From NCBI GenBank assembly GCA_902479135.1, contig CABSNU010000002.1, forward strand, positions 93,550 through 157,549: a stretch of DNA of 64,000 bases, written 5' to 3'. The stretch comes from an uncultured Collinsella sp. (GTDB lineage: Bacteria > Actinomycetota > Coriobacteriia > Coriobacteriales > Coriobacteriaceae). Below the pieces are notes generated by a model that saw only the letters and a list, made by a program, of their open reading frames with translations, made no database searches and was not told the origin of the DNA. Every line of letters starts with the position of its first letter. Position 1 is the stretch's first letter. A program made the translations under genes and the position numbers. Below, one piece after another: positions 35,061 to 43,085 of this stretch.

Positions 35061-35870
35061 ATGATCGGAACTCGCACTTCATCGTCCTATACCCCGCATG
35101 TCGACGTCGCCCCTGCCGACCGCCCGCTTATCCTCGTCGCGCCGCGCTGGGAAGAAGCGAAGCCGTTTTTGAGCGAGACGCTCTCCCCCAACGAGGAGAT
35201 CGCCAGCGTCTTTGTCGATGCCATCCTTGCCGCCGGCGGCCTGCCGCTGCAGATGTCCATCACCGAGGACATCGATGTCATCCGCCATTACGTCGACATC
35301 GCCGACGGCATCGCCATCCCCGGCGGCCCCGACGTCAATCCCAAGCGTTGGGGCGACGAGCGCCCCTACGACCCCACGCTGTGCTGTGAGATTCGTGATC
35401 GCTTTGAGTTCAAGCTGGTCAACGAGGTGCTCCGCGCCAAAAAGCCGCTCTTTACCACCTGCCGCGGCACGCAGTTGCTCAACGTTGCAACCGGCGGCAC
35501 CCTGTGCATGGACGTGCCGAGCCTGGGCGCGCGCGAGGGCCGCACGCAGTGGCGTCATACCCACGTACTCAACGATCCCGTGCACCCCGTCGAGGTCGTA
35601 CCGGGCTCGCTGCTGGAGCGCGCACTCGGCGGGCACAGGCTCATCCAGACCAACTCGGCGCACCATTGCTGTGTCGATCGTCTGGGCAAGCATACGCGCC
35701 TGGTCGCCCAAGCAACCGACGGCGTGCCCGAGTGCATCGAGGTCGAGGGTCAACCCTTCTGCCTAGGCGTGCAATGGCACCCCGAGTACACCTGGCAGAC
35801 GCTCGAGACCGACTTTAACCTGTGGAAGTCGTTTGTCGAGGCAGCGGCAAAGGTTAAGCAGGCCCGTTAG
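35061..35870 (+). CDS. Class I glutamine amidotransferase-like gamma-glutamyl hydrolase (peptidase C26)
   Basis: A 269-residue enzyme related to PuuD-type gamma-glutamyl-GABA hydrolases. The nucleophile Cys is in TTCRGTQLLNVATGG, and the His-Glu pair is in GVQWHPEYTW. Such enzymes release glutamate from gamma-glutamyl compounds in the cytoplasm. The gene is the last of the ABC operon, which suggests that the transporter brings in a gamma-glutamyl amino acid or peptide rather than, or besides, free glutamate. The ribosome site before the ATG is weak. Confidence 0.88.
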   Translation: MIGTRTSSSYTPHVDVAPADRPLILVAPRWEEAKPFLSETLSPNEEIASVFVDAILAAGGLPLQMSITEDIDVIRHYVDIADGIAIPGGPDVNPKRWGDERPYDPTLCCEIRDRFEFKLVNEVLRAKKPLFTTCRGTQLLNVATGGTLCMDVPSLGAREGRTQWRHTHVLNDPVHPVEVVPGSLLERALGGHRLIQTNSAHHCCVDRLGKHTRLVAQATDGVPECIEVEGQPFCLGVQWHPEYTWQTLETDFNLWKSFVEAAAKVKQAR

Positions 35871-35903
35871 CTCGCAAGCCACACAAGTTAAAGCCTCCTA
35901 AGC

Positions 35904-35946
35904 CAGGGGGGGGGCGTACACCAGCCACGGTGCCCGCCCCCCCCTG
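35904..35946 (+). terminator. G9/C8 hairpin after the ABC operon
   Basis: CAGGGGGGGGG pairs with CCCCCCCCTG; loop of about 20 bases. The run of G and C is unusual and may vary in length. Few T residues follow. Confidence 0.55.
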
Positions 35947-35984
35947 TATTCGGTGTGCTCGGTATGGTCATCCCTCACAAACAA

Positions 35985-36803
35985 TCAAAGAAATCTCGAC
36001 CGCAATCGGTCGACGGTAAAGCAGATGGTAAAAACGCTTGCTACGTTTATTAGGCAGTCAATTAAAATCGAGATGCATTGACCATTCCCCAACGGGGTCA
36101 CGCCGCAAATCCACATGAGCATCGAGGCTGGAAGCGGAAGCATGGAATTGGCCCCGAGCTGTATGTAGATCGCTACGACGTTGACAAGCAGCAGCATGCC
36201 AATCGGACCGAAGCCGGCCCCAAAATAGGAAACAGCAATCACGCAAGAGACCACATATGCAAGACAGACGGCACTCGCCAGAAGAAGTCGATAGCAAAAT
36301 ATATTCAGGTTGAAATACTGTTGAGCATCCAAAACGATCGTGCAATTAAGGCAGTACAAAACGACGCTCGACAGGATAAAAGCGCCCAAAAGCGCGAAAG
36401 AAGACAGCGTCGCTCGCGCAACGATAGCGCACACACGCTTCCCTCCCCGAGCCTCCGACAACCCCCACGGTTCCTCAATAAAGCCCGAACTGACAAAGCG
36501 CGGTACAATGCAAGCCGCGATGAACGGAAAGAACAATGCATGAGCCAACGGGGCTACGTTGAACAGCAGACCACGAAAAACCTCTGCATTACCAAATAGA
36601 AGGACATCCTCCGCCGATAGCGGAAGCGTCGGGTCTGGGAAAAAGCCCAGGAAACTGTTCTCACGGAGGCTACAGAACCACATCGGGAAAGAATTAAGCT
36701 GCAATATCACCATGTACGCATAAATTACCAGGATTAAGGCGTACGCCCATTTGCTCACATGCTTCAATTCTGACTGGAGAAGTCTTTTAATCTGACGAGC
36801 CAT
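35985..36803 (-). CDS. ABC-2-like membrane protein (second permease of the exporter)
   Basis: A 272-residue protein with six or so hydrophobic segments, beginning with a short basic region (MARQIKRLLQSELKH). I start it at the ATG 36801-36803, preceded by GGGGG, rather than a GTG three codons earlier. It overlaps the end of the previous gene by 17 bases. No conserved family motif is clear; its place after an ABC ATPase and another membrane protein marks it as an exporter subunit. GC content is low for this genome. Confidence 0.7.
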   Translation of the reverse strand: MARQIKRLLQSELKHVSKWAYALILVIYAYMVILQLNSFPMWFCSLRENSFLGFFPDPTLPLSAEDVLLFGNAEVFRGLLFNVAPLAHALFFPFIAACIVPRFVSSGFIEEPWGLSEARGGKRVCAIVARATLSSFALLGAFILSSVVLYCLNCTIVLDAQQYFNLNIFCYRLLLASAVCLAYVVSCVIAVSYFGAGFGPIGMLLLVNVVAIYIQLGANSMLPLPASMLMWICGVTPLGNGQCISILIDCLINVASVFTICFTVDRLRSRFL

Positions 36804-37611
36804 TGAGCACACCCCCAGCGCGAAAGCTCAAGAGAGCGTAAATCAATACCGATAGACAGCTGGCTGCCACGCCATATCCCAGAAGCGTCAGCTGCCCCAT
36901 ATCGCTATACCCAAGGGCACATCCGACTCCAAGGTACGGCCCCGGAAGGAAGAAGATCCATCGCAAGGATGGTATAGGTGCCTGAAGGAAGGCTCCGTAA
37001 AGCGTCAAGCTCATGACAAATCCGACTATCACCACGGCCCCGCTCAATACAGCGCTGCCCGTTATCCGATAGATGGTCACCGTCTCCAGCGCAACCGATA
37101 TCACCAATACGGCGTTGACTATCATTGCAGGCAAAAATACAGTTAGTATGTTGTGCGAGTAGTTATGCCCTCCACGTATTATGGCTATTGCAAAAAGAAG
37201 AAGGCAAAGCGCGCTATACGCTGCGCCAATTATTAAAGCAGACGAAAATGCATGGGCTAGAGCCCCATAAAAGCGGTTGAGACCTCTTGCCGAAGAAATT
37301 CGGTGCCCCTCTTTATAGCCATGCTCCTGTAAAAGCACCAAACAAACGATGAGTGGAACGAACAGGGATGTACCGGCAAAAGCGCTGCGCGCAAGGGACT
37401 CATCAGGCGCAGAAGAATCGATTGCATTCCAGAGGAAACCAATATCCTCCCCACAAACGCCATAGCCAAAGGCGAGCAACGTTGTTCCGTTTTTTAGAAA
37501 GATGCCGAAGAGAAGGCCGAACGCCAGCATAAGCGCAAGACCAAACTTCGCCGGAAATATCCTGTGCAAACGCATCATATCTGCCTTTATGGGATGGATC
37601 GCCCGCTTCAT
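36787..37611 (-). CDS. ABC-2-like membrane protein (first permease of the exporter)
   Basis: A 274-residue protein with about six hydrophobic segments and a basic N-terminus (MKRAIHPIKADMMRLH). Its ATG overlaps the stop of the ATPase gene (ATGA), indicating tight coupling. It is similar in size and layout to its downstream partner, so the exporter is probably ATPase dimer plus two different membrane subunits. Sequence is too divergent to name a substrate; bacteriocin or antimicrobial peptide immunity is one possibility. Confidence 0.72.
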   Translation of the reverse strand: MKRAIHPIKADMMRLHRIFPAKFGLALMLAFGLLFGIFLKNGTTLLAFGYGVCGEDIGFLWNAIDSSAPDESLARSAFAGTSLFVPLIVCLVLLQEHGYKEGHRISSARGLNRFYGALAHAFSSALIIGAAYSALCLLLFAIAIIRGGHNYSHNILTVFLPAMIVNAVLVISVALETVTIYRITGSAVLSGAVVIVGFVMSLTLYGAFLQAPIPSLRWIFFLPGPYLGVGCALGYSDMGQLTLLGYGVAASCLSVLIYALLSFRAGGVLNGSSD

Positions 37612-38369
37612 AGCGAGACCGCCTTCATCAAGCGCCTGTAATACTCTTTTAGGGATGGCGCCTCATCCCTTATGACGTCCATCGATTCCTTTTTCAGCAG
37701 TTCGCCGTCATGAAGAAACAGGCAGCTTGTTGCAACCGATGCCAGCTCATCCAAATCATGACTAGAGATGAGCATGATCTTACCCTGCTCTCGATTCAAT
37801 CGACCGATAAGGGCCCATATACTCTCGATGCCCAGCGGGTCCAACCCGTTTGCTGGCTCATCAAAAATAAGCAGATCAGTGTCACCCAACAAAGCTGTAG
37901 CTATATCCAGCCGCCGTTTCATTCCCAGAGAAAAACTGCCTACGCTCTTTTTCTCATCGGCATCCAGCCCGACTAGGCTCAAAACGCGAGGAATCTCACG
38001 CTTCTCATCGAGCCCCCATTCCGCACATCGGATCCGAAGATTCTCAGCCGCACTGAGAGATTGGTATGCTCCACTGGAATCTGGTACATAGCCGACACGC
38101 GTCCGCATCAGGCTAAGCTCTCTTTTTGACTTGCCTCCAAAGAGCTCCACGCTCCCCGACGATGGCTCACAGATGCCCAAGACGATTTTAATAAGCGTGC
38201 TTTTGCCCGCACCGTTTGCACCGACAAGGGCACAGAGCTCAGACTGATGCACCTCGAAGGAAACGTCATGCAAAACGCGCCGTTTCCCGTAGCGCTTTGA
38301 TACTTTTGATAGCTTTATCGCTGATGCGTTCATTGGCCCCCCATTCTGCTTGATAGCAAAACCGCTCAT
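37608..38369 (-). CDS. ABC transporter ATP-binding protein (export type)
   Basis: A 253-residue ATPase with Walker A GANGAGKST, signature FSLGMKRRLDIATALL (in place of LSGGQ, typical of ABC-2 drug and lantibiotic exporters), Walker B LLIFDEPANGLDPLG and the switch His in ISSHDLDELA. It starts at 38369 after GAAGG, though an ATG 12 codons later after GGGGG is also possible. First gene of a three-gene operon whose promoter has an operator-like inverted repeat. Confidence 0.9.
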   Translation of the reverse strand: MSGFAIKQNGGPMNASAIKLSKVSKRYGKRRVLHDVSFEVHQSELCALVGANGAGKSTLIKIVLGICEPSSGSVELFGGKSKRELSLMRTRVGYVPDSSGAYQSLSAAENLRIRCAEWGLDEKREIPRVLSLVGLDADEKKSVGSFSLGMKRRLDIATALLGDTDLLIFDEPANGLDPLGIESIWALIGRLNREQGKIMLISSHDLDELASVATSCLFLHDGELLKKESMDVIRDEAPSLKEYYRRLMKAVSL

Positions 38370-38398
38370 ATCGTTCCTTCTTTGCTTTATCGTTTTCC

Positions 38399-38426
38399 AT
38401 AGTTGTTATTGTTTTTCGATAACTAT
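38399..38426. promoter_or_regulatory. Operator-like inverted repeat upstream of the ABC exporter
   Basis: ATAGTTGTTAT and ATAACTAT form an inverted repeat (one bulged base) with a TTTTCG-containing spacer, about 30 bases before the ATPase start. It contains TCGAT as does the repeat at 39434. Confidence 0.45.
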
Positions 38427-38454
38427 TATTTGTCAAGATAATCTAAAAGAAAGA

Positions 38455-38474
38455 ACCCGTGTTAGACACGAGTC
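38455..38474 (-). terminator. Terminator of the XRE/DUF2975 operon
   Basis: On the minus strand ACTCGTGT pairs with ACACGGGT (3-base loop), followed by TCTTTCTTTT. It separates the regulator pair from the exporter operon. Confidence 0.7.
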
Positions 38475-38513
38475 CCTTCACGCTGATATTTCGTTTTAGT
38501 TGTTCGCCTTAAG

Positions 38514-38843
38514 CTACTCGTCACTCAAATCGACAGCGAAGACTGATGTCGGAAGCGACGCCTCGTTGCCTCCGCCATCCCGCATCTGTCTCACGACATT
38601 TTTCGCGCGCTCGACAATAAGCTCCTCAAGCTCTTTCTCGCTCACGCGCTGAATAATATCTCCCGGTTGACAATCAAGCTCATCACAGATATCGAGAAGC
38701 GTCTTTAGGCGAATAGCTTTTATCTTTCCGTTTCTAAGCTTTGAAATATTAGCCGGAGTATGCCCCGTCGCCCGAATCAGATCAGCACTGGTCTTTCCGG
38801 TCTTAAGCAGCTGCGTCTCAAGCTCGATGATGAGATAGCTCAT
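38514..38843 (-). CDS. XRE-family regulator
   Basis: A 109-residue protein with a Cro/C1-type helix-turn-helix in the first 70 residues (SADLIRATGHTPANISKLRNGK, then LLDICDELDCQPGDII). The remaining 40 residues contain a charged helix and an acidic end. It lies 8 bases after the DUF2975 gene. Such small XRE proteins often occur with DUF2975 membrane proteins and may control both themselves and the nearby exporter through the TCGA-containing repeats. Confidence 0.9.
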   Translation of the reverse strand: MSYLIIELETQLLKTGKTSADLIRATGHTPANISKLRNGKIKAIRLKTLLDICDELDCQPGDIIQRVSEKELEELIVERAKNVVRQMRDGGGNEASLPTSVFAVDLSDE

Positions 38844-38851
38844 GTTTCCTC

Positions 38852-39412
38852 CTACACAAGCTCGTCAGACTGCTCTTGGAGCAGCGAGGCATAACTCCAG
38901 ATCGCCGAGATAAACAAACAGACAACTGCGCCGATAAACGACCCCGCATCAAAGGTAGCGCCTTGGCAAATCTCAATAACGAAGGAATGAGGCACGATGT
39001 AAAGCTCCAGTCCGCCAATGGTGAGATTGACCGATCCATAGGCACCAACAAGCGAAACCGCGGCGTTAACAGCAAAGGCAAGCGCGAGAACACGGATAAG
39101 CCGCACATGCGTCTTGGTAAAGGGCGAGACGCCTCGCGAGATGTTACGGCTGATCCCGCACAAAACGACAAGCGAAATACCCACGACGAGTGCCAGGCAC
39201 AGTCCGCTTGGGATAACGATGCGCCCGCCATTGAGAAGCGTCACGACACCGAAAGAATCGACAGAAGCAACGTTTGCAACCGCATACCAGATCACGTAAA
39301 CAACCAACGCGGCAAAAGCAACGAGCATCCCTGCAAAAACGGCTGCCATGCAAAAACCAAGCTTCCTGATATTTTCGCCCGCCTTGGCCATACGCTGAAC
39401 GCTGTTGGACAT
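38852..39412 (-). CDS. DUF2975 membrane protein
   Basis: A 186-residue protein with four hydrophobic segments (about 18-45, 65-90, 105-128 and 150-178). The start ATG at 39410-39412 (MSNSVQRMAK) follows GAGGGTGAG. The segment RNISRGVSPFTKTHVRLIRVLA in its central loop is characteristic of DUF2975. The family is always seen with a small XRE gene, as here. Function unknown; possibly a membrane sensor controlling the regulator. Confidence 0.85.
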   Translation of the reverse strand: MSNSVQRMAKAGENIRKLGFCMAAVFAGMLVAFAALVVYVIWYAVANVASVDSFGVVTLLNGGRIVIPSGLCLALVVGISLVVLCGISRNISRGVSPFTKTHVRLIRVLALAFAVNAAVSLVGAYGSVNLTIGGLELYIVPHSFVIEICQGATFDAGSFIGAVVCLFISAIWSYASLLQEQSDELV

Positions 39413-39433
39413 ACACTCACCCTCATCGGCTCT

Positions 39434-39465
39434 ATCGTTATTCGAACAGTTTATCGAACAACGAT
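39434..39465. promoter_or_regulatory. 32-bp operator-like palindrome upstream of DUF2975/XRE
   Basis: Arms ATCGTTATTCGA and TCGAACAACGAT (11 of 12 match, 8-base spacer) lie 22-53 bases before the DUF2975 start, a good place for autoregulation by the XRE protein. Confidence 0.6.
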
Positions 39466-39554
39466 ATGGATTGCATGCGGAAAGCCCAGCCGGTGCGCAT
39501 AGGCCATTTACTAACCCGGAGGCGTGAGCGTGGATTTTTGGACACATATCGAAC

Positions 39555-39618
39555 GAGAGTGGATAATCTCCCACTTTGAGGCCGCCACCGGGCCTAAAAC
39601 GGGAGATTATCCACTCTC
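39555..39618. repeat. 64-bp near-perfect palindrome
   Basis: An 18-base perfect outer stem (GAGAGTGGATAATCTCCC) continues through a weaker stem to AGGCC/GGCCT and a 7-base loop. It lies 24 bases past the stop of the Hpt gene, upstream of the DUF2975 gene. Confidence 0.88.
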
Positions 39619-39642
39619 ATAGCCATCAAAGCTCGCGAGCTC

Positions 39643-39999
39643 TTACTCGGCCACCTCGCGCAGGGCCGACATCGTAGCCGCATATTGCTGCTGCAACGCA
39701 TGCATTCCCGCGCGAGCGCCGTCAACGGCATCGGCGCCGCGCAGCGCCTCGGTCACCACGACCGCCGGCTCGTACAGATTATCGAATCCCAGGTTCTGGC
39801 TCACGCCCTTGAGCGTGTGAGCTGCCATAAACGCTTCCTTGGCGTCTCCTGCCGCCATGGCGGCCTCCAGCTTGTCCATGCTCTCGTCATCCAAAAACTT
39901 GAGGGCAAAGCGGGCAAGCATCTCCTCGCCCATCAGCCGAGCGCACGCGTCATCATAATTGGCGCCAATCTTCTCATACGCCTCACGCATGGAAATCAT
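39643..39999 (-). CDS. Histidine phosphotransfer (Hpt) domain protein
   Basis: A 118-residue single-domain Hpt protein. The phosphorylatable His61 is in AAHTLKGVSQNLGF, the canonical Hpt motif. The ATG at 39999 follows AAGGAG. It is encoded 23 bases after the GGDEF-REC-HD-GYP gene on the same strand, so it may pass phosphate to or from that protein's receiver domain. No histidine kinase lies in the window, so the source of phosphate must be elsewhere. Confidence 0.92.
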   Translation of the reverse strand: MISMREAYEKIGANYDDACARLMGEEMLARFALKFLDDESMDKLEAAMAAGDAKEAFMAAHTLKGVSQNLGFDNLYEPAVVVTEALRGADAVDGARAGMHALQQQYAATMSALREVAE

Positions 40000-40022
40000 G
40001 GGTTAAAACTCCTTTGGTCAAA

Positions 40023-41903
40023 CTAAATCGTAGGAAGCGCAACGACCTCAGCAGGGCGCGCCAATGTTTCGGCAATACGGTCTTGCACCTCGAGCAGGCA
40101 GTCGAGCAGCAGCGGGTTAAAGGTACCGCACTTACCGTCCAAGATCATCTGGATCGCTTCCTCGTGCGGGATAGCATCCTTGTACACGCGCACGCTCGTC
40201 AGCGCATCGTACACGTCGGCCACCGAAACCACCTGCGCGGCGATGGGGATATCGTCGCCCTTAAGGCCGTCGGGATAACCCTTGCCATCCCAACGCTCGT
40301 GGTGCCAGCGCGCAATCTGGTACGCATATTCCATAAGCGCATTGCCGGCGTGATGGCTACCCAGCTCACGCAGCATGTCGGCGCCGATCGTGGTATGCGT
40401 CTTCATAATCTCGAACTCCTCGGGCGTAAGGCGCCCAGGTTTGTTGAGAATCGCATCGTCAATCGACATCTTGCCGATATCGTGCAGTGCCGAAGCAAGG
40501 GCGATCGTGGAGCGCTCCTCATTGTCGAGGGAAATCGTGCCGCTACGCTGGACCAGACAGCCAAGCAGCAGCTCGGTCAGCTTCTCGATGTTCGTAACGT
40601 GCCTGCCGCTCTCGCCATTGCGAAGCTCCATGACGCCGGCCATGATGTCGATGAGCATGTGACTGTTCTTGACGCGCTCGTTGTACTGCTGGGACAGCAG
40701 GTTTGTTAGGCGACGCTGCTTGGCATACAGACGGATAGTGTTGCTTACACGACGACGCACGACGCGCGCGTTGAACGGGCGATTGATGTAGTCCGAGGCT
40801 CCCAGCTCGTAGGCGCGCAGCACCACGTCGTCGGAATCTTCACTCGAGATCATGATGACGGGCAGGTTATCGGCGGCAGACCGGCGCGACAGGTCGGCCA
40901 GCACCTCAAAGCCGCTCATGCCCGGCATGACAATGTCGAGCAGCACAAGCGACAGCTCATCGCCATAACGGTCGACCATGTCGAGCGCTATCCGGCCGTT
41001 GTCAGCCTCTAGAATGCGATACTCATCCTTGAGCATCTCCTTGAGGATGGCACGGTTCATCTCGGAGTCATCGACGATAAGAATCGAGGGCTTTTGGCTT
41101 TGGAAGGTCTCGATTGCGTCGTTGTCAGTCACGACCGTACCGGGTTTTGCCTTGGCGTGGCTCAAAAGCTGAACCGCGCGGCTAACGCCCTCATCGACCG
41201 TCTCGCCATTTATGCGAACACCGCCTACGCATGCCGTAAGGCTGACGTGCTCATGGCCGGGAACAATCGTGGCATGAACGGCGTCGGATACATGGCGCAG
41301 GCGACGGGCGAAGTCATCGGAGGGGACATTGGGCATGACGACCACAAACTTGTCGCAGCCATAGCGGACAAGCTCATCAGTCGAACGAATACCGCTGCGT
41401 ATCGCCGCCGCCACGGCACCGAGCGCCAGGTCACCGGCGTGACGACCGCAGGTATCGTTGAAGACCCTAAAATCATCGAGGTCGATCATCGCTACGCCGG
41501 CGTTCATGCGGGCGCTGCGAAGCTTCTCCTCGTAATATCGGCGATTACGAACGCTCGTCAGCACGTCGGTGTAGACAAGGTCCTCTTCTGCGGCCTCTTG
41601 CTCATCGATCGGACGCACCATCAGCAGGACGTGAGGCTCGCCCTCGACCTTCAGAGGGCGCAGGCGAGCGCGGTACTCGGTACCATCATTGAGCAGTTGC
41701 TCCGACACCTCATCGGAGTCTGCCAAAGCCTCAAGACTCGACTGGCGCAAACAAGGACACCGATCGCCGGCGAGCAAGCAGTTGCGCTCGCTTTTGACCT
41801 GATCGGCCGACATCAGACGGACCACGGGGTAGATCTTCGCGACACGGGCAACCTCGGCGGCAGCCTCTTCGTCGGTTAGATTGGCCTCGTGATTATTGAG
41901 CAT
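40023..41903 (-). CDS. Degenerate GGDEF - receiver - HD-GYP protein
   Basis: A 626-residue protein: a short N-terminal sensory region (1-105), a GGDEF domain (about 110-265), a receiver domain (272-392; acceptor Asp323 in LLDIVMPGMSG) and an HD-GYP phosphodiesterase (about 405-610; H474-D475, with HHERWDGKGYPDGL). The GGDEF signature is GCDKF at 182-186, losing the catalytic Glu, while the RxxD inhibitory-site motif (RSTD, 173-176) has the right 5-residue spacing. It probably binds c-di-GMP or GTP rather than making it, and the HD-GYP part degrades c-di-GMP. Co-transcribed with an Hpt gene. Confidence 0.92.
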   Translation of the reverse strand: MLNNHEANLTDEEAAAEVARVAKIYPVVRLMSADQVKSERNCLLAGDRCPCLRQSSLEALADSDEVSEQLLNDGTEYRARLRPLKVEGEPHVLLMVRPIDEQEAAEEDLVYTDVLTSVRNRRYYEEKLRSARMNAGVAMIDLDDFRVFNDTCGRHAGDLALGAVAAAIRSGIRSTDELVRYGCDKFVVVMPNVPSDDFARRLRHVSDAVHATIVPGHEHVSLTACVGGVRINGETVDEGVSRAVQLLSHAKAKPGTVVTDNDAIETFQSQKPSILIVDDSEMNRAILKEMLKDEYRILEADNGRIALDMVDRYGDELSLVLLDIVMPGMSGFEVLADLSRRSAADNLPVIMISSEDSDDVVLRAYELGASDYINRPFNARVVRRRVSNTIRLYAKQRRLTNLLSQQYNERVKNSHMLIDIMAGVMELRNGESGRHVTNIEKLTELLLGCLVQRSGTISLDNEERSTIALASALHDIGKMSIDDAILNKPGRLTPEEFEIMKTHTTIGADMLRELGSHHAGNALMEYAYQIARWHHERWDGKGYPDGLKGDDIPIAAQVVSVADVYDALTSVRVYKDAIPHEEAIQMILDGKCGTFNPLLLDCLLEVQDRIAETLARPAEVVALPTI

Positions 41904-42112
41904 ATGGGCCCCTTCAATCGTTGCGTTTGATAGCAGCTGGTATCAAATGGTACAAGGGTAGCATCTTGTTGATGCAGGTAAGCGCGTGAATACCGTTACA
42001 TTTTCATGAGTTGGCAGACGGCATGTTTGGAGCTGCAGACGCAAGGTTTTGAGGGCGTTTGTTAACACCGCAGAAACGTTTGCGAGTGCAGCCGTTTTGG
42101 TCGGTGCGGCCG

Positions 42113-42922
42113 CTACGACCCCAGGATGTCGCGGACGGCTTGGGCCGCCGGCGCCGGGCGGTCGCGCAGGCCATTGTGAGCGCCGGGAATCGTCACAAGC
42201 GGGCAACCCAGGCGCTCCGCCGCCGCCCGCGTGCCCGCCTCGCGGGTCGTGCCAACCGAGAGCTCGCCCAAGAGCAAAGCCGCCATGGCGCTTGATGCGC
42301 GAACGCGATCCCAATCGGGAACGTAGGTCATATTGGTCCCGTATTCGTTCGCCATGAAACAACGGCCGTTGCGCAGGGCATGCTTGGCCTCCGCTTCAGT
42401 TGTCTTGGGGGCCTCAGGGTCTGGGTCGCCGATGGCGCCCAGAAAGGCCCTCAATGCCCTCGAGACCTTCCCCGCCGCAATCATATCGAGCAAAACCGGA
42501 GCTGCACCCAGACCAGCGCCCTCGTCCGTAACGGCAGGCTCATGAAGGATCACACGCGAGACGACGGCGGGGTTTGTACGAAGAAGCTCCAGGGCCACCA
42601 GCGTACCGGCGCTGTGCGCGAGCACGTTTGCCGGAGCACCGATGTGCTCGATAACGGCTTGCAGGTCGGCTGCCTGAACGGTGAGGTCGTAGCGGCCGTC
42701 CGCAGCATCGCCGCTCTCGCCGCAGCCGCGGCGGTCGTAGGCAATCACGCGATAGTCGCGGCTGAGCTCGCGGGCGATGCCGTCAAAAAAGACACCGTCG
42801 ACGCAGGCACCGTGCACGCATACCAGGGCAGGCGCGTCGGACGGCACGTCCGGGCCGGCATACTCGCGACAGGCAATCGTGGTGCCCGCATTCTCAACCG
42901 TAAAATCCATATTGCGCCTCAT
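42113..42922 (-). CDS. Alpha/beta hydrolase
   Basis: A 269-residue hydrolase. The oxyanion motif VHGACVDG, the nucleophile Ser in LAHSAGTLVALE (AxSxG instead of GxSxG), and the catalytic His in PGAHNGLR are visible; the acid is unclear. I use the ATG at 42922 (MRRNMDFTV), after AAGG; MDFTV four codons later is an alternative. Substrate unknown. Similar enzymes act on esters, lactones or small amides. It stands alone between the signalling operon and a radical SAM gene. Confidence 0.87.
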   Translation of the reverse strand: MRRNMDFTVENAGTTIACREYAGPDVPSDAPALVCVHGACVDGVFFDGIARELSRDYRVIAYDRRGCGESGDAADGRYDLTVQAADLQAVIEHIGAPANVLAHSAGTLVALELLRTNPAVVSRVILHEPAVTDEGAGLGAAPVLLDMIAAGKVSRALRAFLGAIGDPDPEAPKTTEAEAKHALRNGRCFMANEYGTNMTYVPDWDRVRASSAMAALLLGELSVGTTREAGTRAAAERLGCPLVTIPGAHNGLRDRPAPAAQAVRDILGS

Positions 42923-43085
42923 CGTCTTGTGCCTTGTTAACACATTAACTGTACCCGACCCGATACCTTTCATGGCACGGTATCGAGGGCGGAGTTAAAA
43001 ATCGAAACCTGCAAAGCACAAGCCCGGACCATACGTTGGCGCCGATGCTATGCTTAGGCACAACTATCTTGAGGAGCATATTTCT

